Source: Chryseobacterium balustinum
GTDB taxonomy: Bacteria > Bacteroidota > Bacteroidia > Flavobacteriales > Weeksellaceae
Length of the DNA: 64,000 nucleotides
Assembly: GCF_900168205.1 (NCBI RefSeq)
Contig: NZ_FUZE01000002.1
Location: 62,001-126,000 of the forward strand
Direction of reading: 5' to 3'
Every line of letters begins with the position of its first letter. The stretch's first letter is position 1. Shown here piece by piece: positions 35,028 to 44,253 of the stretch. A program made the translations under genes and the position numbers. Below the pieces are notes generated by a model. It was not told the DNA's origin and ran no database searches. It saw nothing but the letters and a program-made list of their open reading frames with translations.

Positions 35028-36578
35028 ATGCTAAAAAAATTATCCGCTCTTATCCTATTAGTATTTTTAGGACAATTTGCAAAAGCACAAAACGAATTTA
35101 TTACCATCTGGAAACCTACAACCGCAATCAATATGGATGAAATGGTTGCTGCACCCCATCAGGTTTTAGCGAATCAAATATGGTTTCCCGGAGTAGGACA
35201 AAACTATACCATAAATTGGGAAGAAATAGGCTATCCTCAACACAACGGGACGATGCCCAACGTTACTTCTACCACTCAGGTTTTGATAGACTTTGGAACC
35301 GCATTAAACCCTGTATCTGATGATGTAAAATACAGAGTAAAAGTAAGCAATGGGAACGGAATCTTTAAACAGATTCGTTTTGGTTTAATATACCCCAATA
35401 CAATATCAGACCCAATACCTGTATTTGAAAATTTAGGAAGCATAGAAAGAATTCTTGAAGTGGAGCAATGGGGAAATATTCAGTGGATATCGATGTACAG
35501 CGCATTTGTAAACTGTAGAAATTTGAAAATCACTGCAACAGACACTCCAAATTTAAATAGCGTCACCGATGCCTCATATATGTTTTATAAGATCCATGCG
35601 CTTACTGTAAGTACATCTATTGCCAATTGGAACGTTACTACTATTAAAAACTTTAAAGGAATGTTTGGTGGAGTTGGTAGTTCTAATGATGATACATTTA
35701 ATCCTCCAATAAGTAATTGGAATATTTCATCAGCTGAAAACTTGAGTCAGATGTTTGGAGGAAGACAGGTATTTAATCAAAACCTTAACGGTTGGAATAC
35801 CTCGAACGTAAAAGATATGAGTCACTTATTTCAGGCAACTAAAGCTTTTAATCAGCCTTTAAACAATTGGAATACTTCAATGGTTACCGATATGTCTCAC
35901 ATGTTTTCTAATTCAGTTTTTAATCAATCTATAAACAGCTGGAATGTATCTAATGTAACTGATATTTCAGATATGTTTCATGATGCAGATTATTTTAACA
36001 AACCATTGTCATCTTGGAACACTAGTAATGTTCAAAATATGACCGCAATATTTGCTGGTGCAGACAGTTTTAATCAAGATTTAGGAAGCTGGGATCTTTC
36101 CTCACTTACCAATGCTTCATTAGCACTTAGTGGAAATTCAATAGATTGTGTTAATTACAGCTATACTATTGCAGGATGGGCACAAAACCCCAATACACCC
36201 AATAATATTTCGATATCTCCTTTGATGATGCTTTCGTATTCTCCTGATGTCGTTGTAGACAGAAATACATTGATCAGTAAAGGATGGACAATGTTTGGAG
36301 ATACCTTAGGAAGCTGTCAAATCAAAGAAGGTCTTTCTACTTCTGAAACAACCAACCCCAAAATTTCTATTTACCCCAACCCGGCGCATGATATTATTTA
36401 TTTAAAAAATATTTCTAATGTAAAAAGCTTTGTTATAACAGACCTAAGTGGCAGAATAGTAATGAAAGATTCTTTAAACAAAGATTCTATCAACATTCAG
36501 GATTTTACTTCTGGAACTTATATTTTAGAGCTTATATTTAAAGATAAAATACAGAGTTTAAAATTTATCAAAAAATAA
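35028..36578 (+). CDS. BspA-like repeat surface protein 2, type IX cargo
   Basis: A 516-aa paralog. I chose the ATG at 35028, which begins the signal peptide MLKKLSALILLVFLGQFAKAQ; the longer open frame from 34980 overlaps gene 1. It shares the N-terminal domain (NEFITIWKPTT, NQIWFPGVGQNYTINWEEIGYPQHNG), six BspA-type repeats of 24-25 aa (for example FNQPLNNWNTSMVTDMSHMF), and the C-terminal sorting domain with IYPNPAHDIIYL, ending LKFIKK. It lies 19 nt after gene 1, so the two are probably co-transcribed. Confidence 0.87.
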   Translation: MLKKLSALILLVFLGQFAKAQNEFITIWKPTTAINMDEMVAAPHQVLANQIWFPGVGQNYTINWEEIGYPQHNGTMPNVTSTTQVLIDFGTALNPVSDDVKYRVKVSNGNGIFKQIRFGLIYPNTISDPIPVFENLGSIERILEVEQWGNIQWISMYSAFVNCRNLKITATDTPNLNSVTDASYMFYKIHALTVSTSIANWNVTTIKNFKGMFGGVGSSNDDTFNPPISNWNISSAENLSQMFGGRQVFNQNLNGWNTSNVKDMSHLFQATKAFNQPLNNWNTSMVTDMSHMFSNSVFNQSINSWNVSNVTDISDMFHDADYFNKPLSSWNTSNVQNMTAIFAGADSFNQDLGSWDLSSLTNASLALSGNSIDCVNYSYTIAGWAQNPNTPNNISISPLMMLSYSPDVVVDRNTLISKGWTMFGDTLGSCQIKEGLSTSETTNPKISIYPNPAHDIIYLKNISNVKSFVITDLSGRIVMKDSLNKDSINIQDFTSGTYILELIFKDKIQSLKFIKK

Positions 36579-36667
36579 TATTATTTCAAAAAGAAGGTTC
36601 ATAAAGAATTTAACAGTGGTTAAAATAAGAATTTCAGTTATCTGATAATATTTTCATTAAAATAATC

Positions 36668-38176
36668 ATGCAAAAAATAATTACATTCATCATTTTTGTC
36701 ATGCTTTTTCAACAGATAAAAGCACAGGATGAATTTATCATGATTTGGAAGCCATCCATTACCCAAACTTCCCCTTTAGTAAGCGGAACACCATCATCTT
36801 CTACACAGATTTGGCTTCCAGTAAGAGGAAATAATTTTAGCATTTATTGGGAAGAGATAGGCTATCCACAAAATCATTCTACCTTAACAAATATAAGTTC
36901 TGCATATCAGATACTAATTAATTTTGTTGAACCATTAAATCCTAATCCGGCAGATGCTACCTACAGGTTAAAAATCACCAATGGAAACGGAAATTTTCAC
37001 AGCATCAGATTTGCAGACTCCACTTTATACCCCAATGGGACAGGTCTTGTAGGTGACAGTGACAAATTGCTCACTATTGAACAATGGGGCACAACTCCTT
37101 GGTCTACGATGAAACAAGCTTTCTCAATGTGTAGAAATATGGATATTACCGCAACTGATATTCCTAATTTGTCTAATATTACCTCTCTTCAAAACACATT
37201 TGTAGCGTGTAATAATTTAGTAGGAAATTCAAGTATGGCTAATTGGGACATTTCTAATGTAACAGATCTAAGCTTAACTTTCTCTGCGTGTCTTCTTTTT
37301 AATCAGCCTATTGGAAGTTGGAATACCAGCAACGTTACCTTAATGTCATCCACTTTTTCAACTGCAACAATATTTAATCAACCACTTTCAAACTGGAATA
37401 CCTCGAAAGTTGAAGATACAGCAGCAATGTTTCTTAATGCTGTTGCCTTTAACCAACCTATCGGAAATTGGGATATGTCTAAAAACAAAAACATGGAGTT
37501 TATGTTTTACGGAACAAACTTCAATCTACCCTTAGCAAACTGGAATACTTCACAGGTTATCAAAATGTCTTACATGTTCAAAAATGCACCTTTATTTAAT
37601 CAAAATATAGAAAACTGGAATACCAGTAATGTAGTGAATACCGAATTTATGTTTGAAAATGCAACAAATTTCAACCAAAATCTTGGAAATTGGAATTTAG
37701 CATCGCTTTCCACAGCGATGTTTATGCTTAATAATACAGGATTAGATTGTTTAAATTACAGCAGAACAATAAAAGGATGGTCATTAAACAGCATTACTCC
37801 AAATAATATTTATTTAGCGAATGTAAATCCATCAAAATATGCTTCAGATATAACGATTGATCGCAATAATCTTTTGGCAAAAGGATGGTTTTTTCAGGGA
37901 GATACTCTAGGATCATGTAGTGTTTTGAGTACATCTGAAGTTAATTCAAAAAATTTGCTTACAATTTACCCAAACCCGGTTACAGATTTCATTCATATTA
38001 AAAATTTAAAAAGCTCAAACTCTACATATAAAATCATTGATGCAAGCGGAAGAATTGTTTCGCAGGGAAAAGTAAGTGAAGACCAAATTGACATAAGAAA
38101 TTTGGTAAAAGGAAATTACATTCTTCAGGTTAAAACACAGCAGGCAGTGAAAAATCTAAAATTTATCAAAAATTAA
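36668..38176 (+). CDS. BspA-like repeat surface protein 3, type IX cargo
   Basis: A 502-aa paralog with signal peptide (MQKIITFIIFVMLFQQIKAQ), a more divergent N-terminal domain (DEFIMIWKPSI, TQIWLPVRGNNFSIYWEE), about seven BspA-type repeats (FNQPIGSWNTSNVTLMSSTF and similar), and a type IX sorting domain (LTIYPNPVTDFIHI...LKFIKN). An 89-nt gap separates it from gene 2, longer than the other gaps, so a separate promoter is possible although none is clear. Confidence 0.87.
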   Translation: MQKIITFIIFVMLFQQIKAQDEFIMIWKPSITQTSPLVSGTPSSSTQIWLPVRGNNFSIYWEEIGYPQNHSTLTNISSAYQILINFVEPLNPNPADATYRLKITNGNGNFHSIRFADSTLYPNGTGLVGDSDKLLTIEQWGTTPWSTMKQAFSMCRNMDITATDIPNLSNITSLQNTFVACNNLVGNSSMANWDISNVTDLSLTFSACLLFNQPIGSWNTSNVTLMSSTFSTATIFNQPLSNWNTSKVEDTAAMFLNAVAFNQPIGNWDMSKNKNMEFMFYGTNFNLPLANWNTSQVIKMSYMFKNAPLFNQNIENWNTSNVVNTEFMFENATNFNQNLGNWNLASLSTAMFMLNNTGLDCLNYSRTIKGWSLNSITPNNIYLANVNPSKYASDITIDRNNLLAKGWFFQGDTLGSCSVLSTSEVNSKNLLTIYPNPVTDFIHIKNLKSSNSTYKIIDASGRIVSQGKVSEDQIDIRNLVKGNYILQVKTQQAVKNLKFIKN

Positions 38177-38195
38177 ACCTACCAAAATCAAAAAT

Positions 38196-39911
38196 ATGAA
38201 AAAGACATTTTTTTTGTTTTTCTTTATTATCATTTCGTTTTTTGCTCAGGCTCAAAATGAGTTTATCACCATCTGGGAACCCGGTTTTACAACTAATCCG
38301 ACAATAAACATCAATGCACCTTTTCAATCCAATTCCAACCAAATATGGTTTCCTGGTATAGGAGAAAATTATACTATCGAATGGGAGGAAGTCGGCTATC
38401 CGCAAAACAATGGCATCATGACCAATGTAACTTCTACCAGCCAGGTATTGATAGATTTCGGCCCTGTACGCGAAGGAAGTGCTCCTGCGACTCAGTACAG
38501 AGTAAAAGTATCCAACGGAAACGGAATTTTCAGACAGATACAATTTGCCACCCACTTGCCTTTTAATAATAATATTGAAACCAATGTTCCTAATATTCAG
38601 TTATATGGTAATTCAGAAAAGATCAGAGAGATTGAACAATGGGGGAACATTGTCTGGAGCACCATGAAATGTGCTTTTACCAACTGTCAAAAACTACAGC
38701 TTACGGCAACAGACAGCCCGAATTTAAGTATGGTCACAGATGCATCGCTTATGTTTTACAGAGCCTTTGAGTTTTTAGGAGCAAGCTCTATGCAGAATTG
38801 GGATACTTCGAACATTAAAAATTTCAGTTTTATGTTTGCAGCTCATTACAGTGGGATTAATTTTGCAACACTTCCGCTATATTTCAATCCTCCGTATTTA
38901 GGTAATTGGAATATGTCTTCTGCAAACGATCTCAGCTATATGTTCACAGCAAGAGATTTATTTAACCAAAACCTCAACAACTGGAATGTTTCTAATGTCT
39001 CGAAGATGAACTGGATGTTTGCATTTTGTGAAAATTTTAATCAGCCTTTAAATAATTGGAATACTTCAAGTCTTACAGATATGCACTACATGTTTAGTAA
39101 TAACGCCGCCTTTAATCAACCTCTGGATAACTGGGATGTTTCTAATGTTAAAAATATGAATACGGCTTTCGGTGGTTGCAGTTCCTTCAATCAACCTTTG
39201 AATGTTTGGAATGTAGCAAATGTCACAAAAATGAATAATCTATTTGCTGGAACTACAGTTTTTAATCAACCTCTCAATTCCTGGGATGTAGGAAACGTCA
39301 CCACTATGAATGGAATGTTCAGTTCTGCTGTGAACTTTAACCAACCGCTATCATCATGGAACGTCAGGAAAGTGACAGAAATGTCTAATATGTTCTCTGG
39401 CGCAAGTAGTTTCAATCAATCATTAGAAAACTGGAATTTGAGTGCTTTGGTTTTAGCCCATAAAATGCTTTTCAATACAGGTCTGAACTGTATCAATTAC
39501 AGTAAAACACTTTCAGGTTGGGCAGATAACCCCAGCGCTCCCAATAACATCAACTTATCATCTGTAGAACCTGCTGTATACGCAGCAAATATTTTACCTA
39601 AAAGAACTATTTTGATTAATAAAGGATGGACAATCACCAACGATGTTATGGGAACCTGTATACTGTCAACTTCAGAATATCCTGGTGTAAAAGAGTTTTC
39701 AATTTATCCAAACCCTGCGACAGATTTTATTTATTTGAAAAACAGTAATCAATCATTAGATTACAGCATCTTTGAATTAAGCGGAAAAATAGTTTTACAA
39801 GGAGCGTTGAAAAATAACGAAATCAACATTAAAAATCTTAGCAAAGGCAACTACATTTTACAGGTCAAAACAAAAGATGGTATAGAAAATTTTAAATTCA
39901 TCAAAAAATAA
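38196..39911 (+). CDS. BspA-like repeat surface protein 4, type IX cargo
   Basis: A 571-aa paralog: signal peptide (ending FFAQAQ), the shared N-terminal domain (NEFITIWEPGF, NQIWFPGIGENYTIEWEEVGYPQ), eight BspA-type repeats with more variable positions (for example FNQPLNVWNVANVTKMNNLF), and the sorting domain FSIYPNPATDFIYL...ENFKFIKK. It starts 19 nt after gene 3. A hairpin terminator at 39917 closes the array. The repeat surfaces differ among the four genes at the residues between the conserved NW and MF positions, suggesting different binding partners. Confidence 0.87.
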   Translation: MKKTFFLFFFIIISFFAQAQNEFITIWEPGFTTNPTININAPFQSNSNQIWFPGIGENYTIEWEEVGYPQNNGIMTNVTSTSQVLIDFGPVREGSAPATQYRVKVSNGNGIFRQIQFATHLPFNNNIETNVPNIQLYGNSEKIREIEQWGNIVWSTMKCAFTNCQKLQLTATDSPNLSMVTDASLMFYRAFEFLGASSMQNWDTSNIKNFSFMFAAHYSGINFATLPLYFNPPYLGNWNMSSANDLSYMFTARDLFNQNLNNWNVSNVSKMNWMFAFCENFNQPLNNWNTSSLTDMHYMFSNNAAFNQPLDNWDVSNVKNMNTAFGGCSSFNQPLNVWNVANVTKMNNLFAGTTVFNQPLNSWDVGNVTTMNGMFSSAVNFNQPLSSWNVRKVTEMSNMFSGASSFNQSLENWNLSALVLAHKMLFNTGLNCINYSKTLSGWADNPSAPNNINLSSVEPAVYAANILPKRTILINKGWTITNDVMGTCILSTSEYPGVKEFSIYPNPATDFIYLKNSNQSLDYSIFELSGKIVLQGALKNNEINIKNLSKGNYILQVKTKDGIENFKFIKK

Positions 39912-39916
39912 AAACA

Positions 39917-39942
39917 AAAGCCTCGCAAAATTGTGAGGCTTT
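39917..39942 (+). terminator. Terminator of the BspA-like array
   Basis: AAAGCCTCGCA and TGTGAGGCTTT form a stem with a G-U pair and an AAAT-like loop directly after the stop of gene 4. Confidence 0.75.
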
Positions 39943-40014
39943 GTTATATGTAAAGATGACAAGTCAATTATTGAGTGAAGTAAAATTCACTATTGACAAT
40001 TTCTCAATCACAAA

Positions 40015-40518
40015 TTAATTATCGTATTGGTTAGGATGCTTTGCTTTAATATCATCTACCGTTCCCAAAACTTTATCTTTTAAAGTATCTTGGTAAACCT
40101 GTAGTTTTTCTGCAATTTCTTCGTTTCCGCTTCCTAATATCTTTGCTGCTAAAATTCCAGCGTTCAATGCTCCATTTAACGCAACTGTTGCCACAGGAAT
40201 TCCGCCTGGCATTTGTAAAATTGATAAAACAGAATCCCAACCGTCAATAGAATTGCTGGAAAGTATAGGAACTCCGATTACAGGTAAAGTAGTACAACTT
40301 GCAACCATTCCCGGAAGATGAGCAGCTCCGCCAGCTCCGGCAACAATTACCTTCAACCCTCTTTCTTTAGCTGTTTTTGCATAATCAAACATTCTTTCCG
40401 GAGTTCTGTGAGCCGAAACCACAGTCAGTTCGTAAGGAATGTCTAAACTTTTCAGAAAATTAGCCGCCAGTTCCATAATCGGTAAGTCGCTCTGACTTCC
40501 CATAATAATTCCTACCAT
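40015..40518 (-). CDS. purE: N5-carboxyaminoimidazole ribonucleotide mutase
   Basis: A 167-aa class I PurE that converts N5-CAIR to CAIR in purine synthesis. I chose ATG 40518 ([15 protein letters not shown]), because the open frame extends 8 residues upstream with no family match. Motifs [35 protein letters not shown] and PVIGVP are complete. It works directly after PurK, encoded at 42375 on the same strand. Two plus-strand genes lie between them, so the usual purEK operon is split here. Confidence 0.96.
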   Translation of the reverse strand: MVGIIMGSQSDLPIMELAANFLKSLDIPYELTVVSAHRTPERMFDYAKTAKERGLKVIVAGAGGAAHLPGMVASCTTLPVIGVPILSSNSIDGWDSVLSILQMPGGIPVATVALNGALNAGILAAKILGSGNEEIAEKLQVYQDTLKDKVLGTVDDIKAKHPNQYDN

Positions 40519-40539
40519 TTTTTCAATTTTATTAGACCT

Positions 40540-40547
40540 CAAAGATA
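40540..40547 (-). promoter_or_regulatory. -7 box for purE
   Basis: On the minus strand TATCTTTG fits TAnnTTTG, 21 nt before the ATG. The nearest TTG upstream is not at ideal spacing. Confidence 0.45.
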
Positions 40548-40609
40548 AGGATTTTAAAAAAGTGAATCACCAATTCTGTAACTTCAAAATTCTGCTGTTC
40601 TGTACCCAT

Positions 40610-40637
40610 TTGTTCTGACTCATTATCTCTATATTTG
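40610..40637 (+). promoter_or_regulatory. Promoter of the EamA transporter gene
   Basis: TTG (40610-40612), a 17-nt spacer, and TATATTTG (40630-40637) form a clear promoter. It overlaps the most upstream possible start codon (TTG at 40635), which therefore cannot be the true start and moves translation to the TTG at 40656. Confidence 0.65.
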
Positions 40638-40655
40638 CAGACGATTCACTCCATT

Positions 40656-41564
40656 TTGAAAAATTACAAACTTACTGTCGCCATCCTCACTGTCGCCATT
40701 GTCTGGGGCACTACATTTTTATCCATCCGTGTGGCTGTAGAAACTATTCCGGCATGGTTTGTTGCTGGGATCCGTCAGTTTTTAGCGGCGATAATCATGT
40801 TGGTTATACTTTTCTACAGAAAAGAATTCAAATGGATCGGCTGGAAAAATCTAGGTTATCAGATTATTTTTTCAACGTTAATGCTCATTATTGCCAACGG
40901 AATGACCACCGTTGCCGAAGAAACCGTAACCAGTAGTTTGGCTTCATTAATGAGCGCCTGTTCACCCATCGCTGTCTTTTTAGGAAGTGTGGCTTTTGGA
41001 TTACAAAAATTCAGTTTTCGGGCTTTAATAGGCATAATACTATGTTTTAGTGGTATTCTTTTTATATTTTGGGATGGTTTGAATGATTTATCAAATCCAG
41101 ATTATTTAATGGGTATTATTTTTCTTTTTGCTGCCATTTTAGGGTGGGCGTCGGGAACTATTTTCACTAAAAAACTAAACCTTCAAAGTAAAAATATCAC
41201 GCTTAATCTTTTCTATCAATTTCTATTTGCCGGTGTTATACAGCTTTGTTTTGCCTTTCTTTTTTCAGAATCCTATAACTTTGAAAACTGGAGTATAAAA
41301 AGTATTTCGGCAATGCTTTATCTTGCAGTTTTTGGTTCTGTAGCGGCTTTCTTTGCATTTCACTATGCTTTAACAAAAATCTCTCCAGTACAGGTTTCAA
41401 TTTTAGCTTATATCAATACGATTATTTCTATATTTTTAAGCTGGCTGATTTTAGATGAAAAAATTTCGGCTAAATTTATCATTGCAGCAGTACTGATTAT
41501 CGCCGGAGTTTTTATTATTAATTATAATCCGGAACTTTTTAAGAGGAAAAAGATTGAAAACTAA
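40656..41564 (+). CDS. EamA-family DMT transporter
   Basis: A 302-aa inner-membrane protein with ten predicted helices in two EamA halves: AILTVAIVWGTTFLSIRVAVETIPAW at the N-terminus and the second half with FLFAAILGWASGTIFTKK. These are drug/metabolite-superfamily exporters, here of unknown substrate. There is no ATG near the start. The TTG at 40656 (giving MKNYKLTVAILT) is preferred because the alternative TTG at 40635 lies inside the predicted -7 box. The gene interrupts the purE/purK pair on the opposite strand. Confidence 0.85.
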   Translation: MKNYKLTVAILTVAIVWGTTFLSIRVAVETIPAWFVAGIRQFLAAIIMLVILFYRKEFKWIGWKNLGYQIIFSTLMLIIANGMTTVAEETVTSSLASLMSACSPIAVFLGSVAFGLQKFSFRALIGIILCFSGILFIFWDGLNDLSNPDYLMGIIFLFAAILGWASGTIFTKKLNLQSKNITLNLFYQFLFAGVIQLCFAFLFSESYNFENWSIKSISAMLYLAVFGSVAAFFAFHYALTKISPVQVSILAYINTIISIFLSWLILDEKISAKFIIAAVLIIAGVFIINYNPELFKRKKIEN

Positions 41565-41603
41565 ATTGAATAATGTTTAATATTGAGTATCATAAATTGT
41601 TAC

Positions 41604-42191
41604 ATGAAAAACTCGTTTTTATATTTTGCTTTTACCTTATTTATATTTATCAATTATAAATCTCAAAACTCGAATAATTTATTTGACAAGACTGTTTTTG
41701 AAGTTAAAGGAGATTTAAATAAAGACAATCTCATTGATATGGTTACTGTAAAAGAAAATTCAAAAAGTAAATACAATCCTTATCAATTAGAAATAAAATT
41801 TAAAAATACCCATGGAGAATTAACCTCCGTCTTCTTATCTGAGAAAGTAATACCAAATAAATTTCCTTATGGTGATGAAAGAACGGAAGTTATTCTTGAA
41901 AACTTAGAAATAAAAAATGGCATTTTAATATTTAGTAATCAATTAATTCGTGGAAGACTCACTCATAAATTCAGATTTCAAAACGGAAACTTTGAACTTA
42001 TAGGATATACATTTCATAATGCTAGTCCCGGATTTATCGAATATGTAGATTATAATTTATCTACAGGAAAGAAAATTTTAAGAAAAACGGCTTACGAAAC
42101 AGATAAAGTTTTAAGTTTACTAGAAACTTCAGAAAAAATAAATCCACTGCCAAAACTTCAGGATTTTACGCCTTTCGATTTTATGTATTAA
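41604..42191 (+). CDS. Hypothetical secreted protein
   Basis: A 195-aa protein with signal peptide (MKNSFLYFAFTLFIFINYKSQ). ATG 41604 is chosen over a TTG at 41583. The mature part begins with FEVKGDLNKDNLIDMVTVKEN, a DxNxDxxxD-like loop of the VCBS or dockerin-like calcium-binding kind, followed by beta-rich sequence. No named family is recognised. It follows the EamA gene by 39 nt. Confidence 0.65.
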   Translation: MKNSFLYFAFTLFIFINYKSQNSNNLFDKTVFEVKGDLNKDNLIDMVTVKENSKSKYNPYQLEIKFKNTHGELTSVFLSEKVIPNKFPYGDERTEVILENLEIKNGILIFSNQLIRGRLTHKFRFQNGNFELIGYTFHNASPGFIEYVDYNLSTGKKILRKTAYETDKVLSLLETSEKINPLPKLQDFTPFDFMY

Positions 42192-42197
42192 AAAATT

Positions 42198-42329
42198 ATG
42201 AATAAAATTATTCCTCTATTTTTAACAATGATTTCATGTATTGATATATGACGCCGGTTTAGCTGGTCTTATTTATTGTTGAATTCAACGGAGAAAAAGT
42301 GGACGATTGATCAGCCGAAAATTAAATAA
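42198..42329 (+). pseudogene. Remnant of a small lipoprotein gene
   Basis: An ATG at 42198 opens a signal-like peptide (MNKIIPLFLTMISCIDI) that stops at 42251. Downstream in another frame LVLFIVEFNGEKVDD is open before a further stop. This looks like a short lipoprotein gene broken by a deletion or frameshift. The evidence is thin, because the fragments are short. Confidence 0.3.
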
Positions 42330-42331
42330 AA

Positions 42332-42355
42332 AAAGACTGCTTTTGGGCAGTCTTT
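42332..42355. terminator. Terminator hairpin after purK
   Basis: AAAGACTGC (42332-42340) and GCAGTCTTT (42347-42355) are perfect arms with an A run on the left, serving minus-strand purK and possibly the plus-strand side. Confidence 0.75.
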
Positions 42356-42374
42356 CTCAATATATTTCAAAACG

Positions 42375-43484
42375 TTAAGCAATCACTCTTACCATCGCTT
42401 TTACTTGGATCAGTTTCTCCATCAACTCTTCTCTGGATTCTGCCAAAACATTGATGTGTCCCATTTTTCTTCCGGGCTTGGTTTCTGTTTTTCCGTAAAG
42501 GTGAATATAGGTTTCCGGAAGTTTTAAAACGTCTTCCATTCCTTCATAAATTACTTTTCCTGAAAACCCTTCTGCACCGACCAAATTCAGCATTCCGCTG
42601 TAAATAACGGCATCAGTATCTGCCAAAGGAAGATTTTTTACCACACGATACATTTGCTCGAATTGCGAATTGGCATTTCCTTCCTGACTTTGATGTCCTG
42701 AATTGTGAAGTCTCGGCGCGGTTTCATTGACCCAAACTTTTCCTTCTTTATCCAGAAATAATTCAATAGCAAAAAGTCCCGGAGAATTTACGGCATTCAG
42801 AAATTTCTCGGTAATTGAATCGATTTGATCTTCAATGTCTTCACTTAAAAAAACCGGACAAATATTAAAATCAAGCAAATTTAATTTAGGATCGGCAACC
42901 ATTTCCGTTACAGGAAAAATTTGAGTTTCTCCGTTTTCGTTTTTGGCAACAATTACCGAAAGTTCTTTGTCTATATCAACTAGTTTTTCAAGAACAGAAT
43001 CCTTAATCCAAAGGTTCTTCATGTCTTCATTCGTACGGATAACCTGAACTCCTTTTCCGTCGTAACCTCCCGTATTCATTTTCTGTACAAAAGGAAGTGG
43101 TATTTTTATTTCATCTGAACTCCCATCCATAATTTCAAAATCAGGACTTGGAATATCATGAGCTTTATAAAATTGCTTTTGAAGAATTTTTTGCTGAATG
43201 GTTTTAATGATTTGCGCATTCGGAACCACTTTTATCCCTTGGTTTTCAAGTTCTGCCAAAGCATCTGCATTTACATGTTCGATTTCAATCGTTACTACAT
43301 CTTTATCTTTTCCGAAATTCAAAACGGTTTCGTAATCATTAAAACTCCCTTGCGTAAAATGCGAAATATTATGACAAGGCGCATCTGCAGCCGGATCTAA
43401 AGTGTAAAATTCATCGTCATACTTCAGCGCTTCCTGAATCAACATTCTGCCCAGCTGTCCGCCTCCCAAAATTCCTATTTTCAT
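42375..43484 (-). CDS. purK: N5-carboxyaminoimidazole ribonucleotide synthase
   Basis: A 369-aa ATP-grasp enzyme that carboxylates AIR with bicarbonate and ATP to give N5-CAIR for PurE. The N-terminal GILGGGQLGRMLIQEALKYD is the family hallmark, PFVQKMNTGGYDGKGVQV is the ATP-binding loop, and ETAPRLHNSGHQSQEGNANSQFEQ is the catalytic segment. Length is normal. It is not next to purE: a transporter gene and a secreted-protein gene on the other strand intervene. Confidence 0.96.
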   Translation of the reverse strand: MKIGILGGGQLGRMLIQEALKYDDEFYTLDPAADAPCHNISHFTQGSFNDYETVLNFGKDKDVVTIEIEHVNADALAELENQGIKVVPNAQIIKTIQQKILQKQFYKAHDIPSPDFEIMDGSSDEIKIPLPFVQKMNTGGYDGKGVQVIRTNEDMKNLWIKDSVLEKLVDIDKELSVIVAKNENGETQIFPVTEMVADPKLNLLDFNICPVFLSEDIEDQIDSITEKFLNAVNSPGLFAIELFLDKEGKVWVNETAPRLHNSGHQSQEGNANSQFEQMYRVVKNLPLADTDAVIYSGMLNLVGAEGFSGKVIYEGMEDVLKLPETYIHLYGKTETKPGRKMGHINVLAESREELMEKLIQVKAMVRVIA

Positions 43485-43542
43485 TTCTTTCTTTAATTTT
43501 TTCTATTAGATTTAATTTTTTCTAAATTTTTAAACATCCAAA

Positions 43543-43568
43543 TTGTCATTCCGACGAAGGAGAAATCT
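43543..43568. repeat. REP-like repeat fragment (TTGTCATTCCG family)
   Basis: Starts TTGTCATTCCGACGAAGGAG and continues AAATCT. A degraded inverse half lies at about 43622-43645 (GATTCGACGAAGTCAATGACA). The start matches the ends of the GIY-YIG unit at 48961-49372. Confidence 0.6.
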
Positions 43569-43652
43569 CTACATTGAATATTTGAGATTCTTCACTCCAA
43601 TACGTTTCGTTCAGAAATCGAAGATTCGACGAAGTCAATGACATTAGAACAT

Positions 43653-44201
43653 CTAAATTTTATCAATTTTCAAATATCCCAATCCCATCAGATTTTCCTG
43701 ATTTTCGGCATCAGACTTCACTAAAAAAATTGAATATTTTTCTTTCATTTTTTCGGGTAGAATATCGTTGACATTAAAAATATCATCAATATCAACACCG
43801 TGTTTATCATCGATATGACTTACCGCACCTTCAAATCCCATTGTTTTATAAAACTCGGTCTGTTTGGCTTTTTTCACAATTTCAGCCATTGAAGTTCCAA
43901 CCATTAAATGTTGCTCGTGAAACTCTTCAAAATATCCTTTTTTATAACCACCCAAATTGATAAAATACAGTTGATTTTCTGAAACTTCTTCTCCTTTTTC
44001 TACGATTTTCACTTCAAAACCATCTGCAAATTTCACTTCCTGATAACAGTCGAGATGAATTTTTCCGTCGGCTTCTTTCCAGAAATCTTTAATATCCGGA
44101 ACTAAATCTTTGAGACTTTCAGCGATACCAAAGAAAACATCATGCTGTTCTATATTTCTACCTTTTGGCGTTGCACCGAGGATCATATAAAATAACTTCA
44201 T
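43653..44201 (-). CDS. DUF1543 domain protein
   Basis: A 182-aa soluble protein beginning MKLFYMILGATPKGRNIEQHD and containing FGIAESLKDLVPDIKDFWKEADGKIHLDCYQ and YFINLGGYKKGYFEEFHEQHLMV, which match the DUF1543 family as I recall it. The second half repeats part of this pattern (SHIDDKHGVDIDDIFNVNDILP). Function unknown, with no functional link to its neighbours. Confidence 0.75.
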   Translation of the reverse strand: MKLFYMILGATPKGRNIEQHDVFFGIAESLKDLVPDIKDFWKEADGKIHLDCYQEVKFADGFEVKIVEKGEEVSENQLYFINLGGYKKGYFEEFHEQHLMVGTSMAEIVKKAKQTEFYKTMGFEGAVSHIDDKHGVDIDDIFNVNDILPEKMKEKYSIFLVKSDAENQENLMGLGYLKIDKI

Positions 44202-44253
44202 TTTGAATTTTATTTTTGCAAAAATACGGCAAAAAATAATCTTGGGTTAATGT

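Noticed and set aside
38166..38555. Minus-strand ORF of 129 aa across the start of BspA-like gene 4
   Set aside because: It covers the signal peptide and conserved N-terminal domain of a clear gene on the other strand and shows no feature of its own.
33905..39500. CRISPR-like array because of regular repeats
   Set aside because: The periodicity is 75 nt in frame, encodes the BspA-type consensus, and has no unique spacer between identical repeats.
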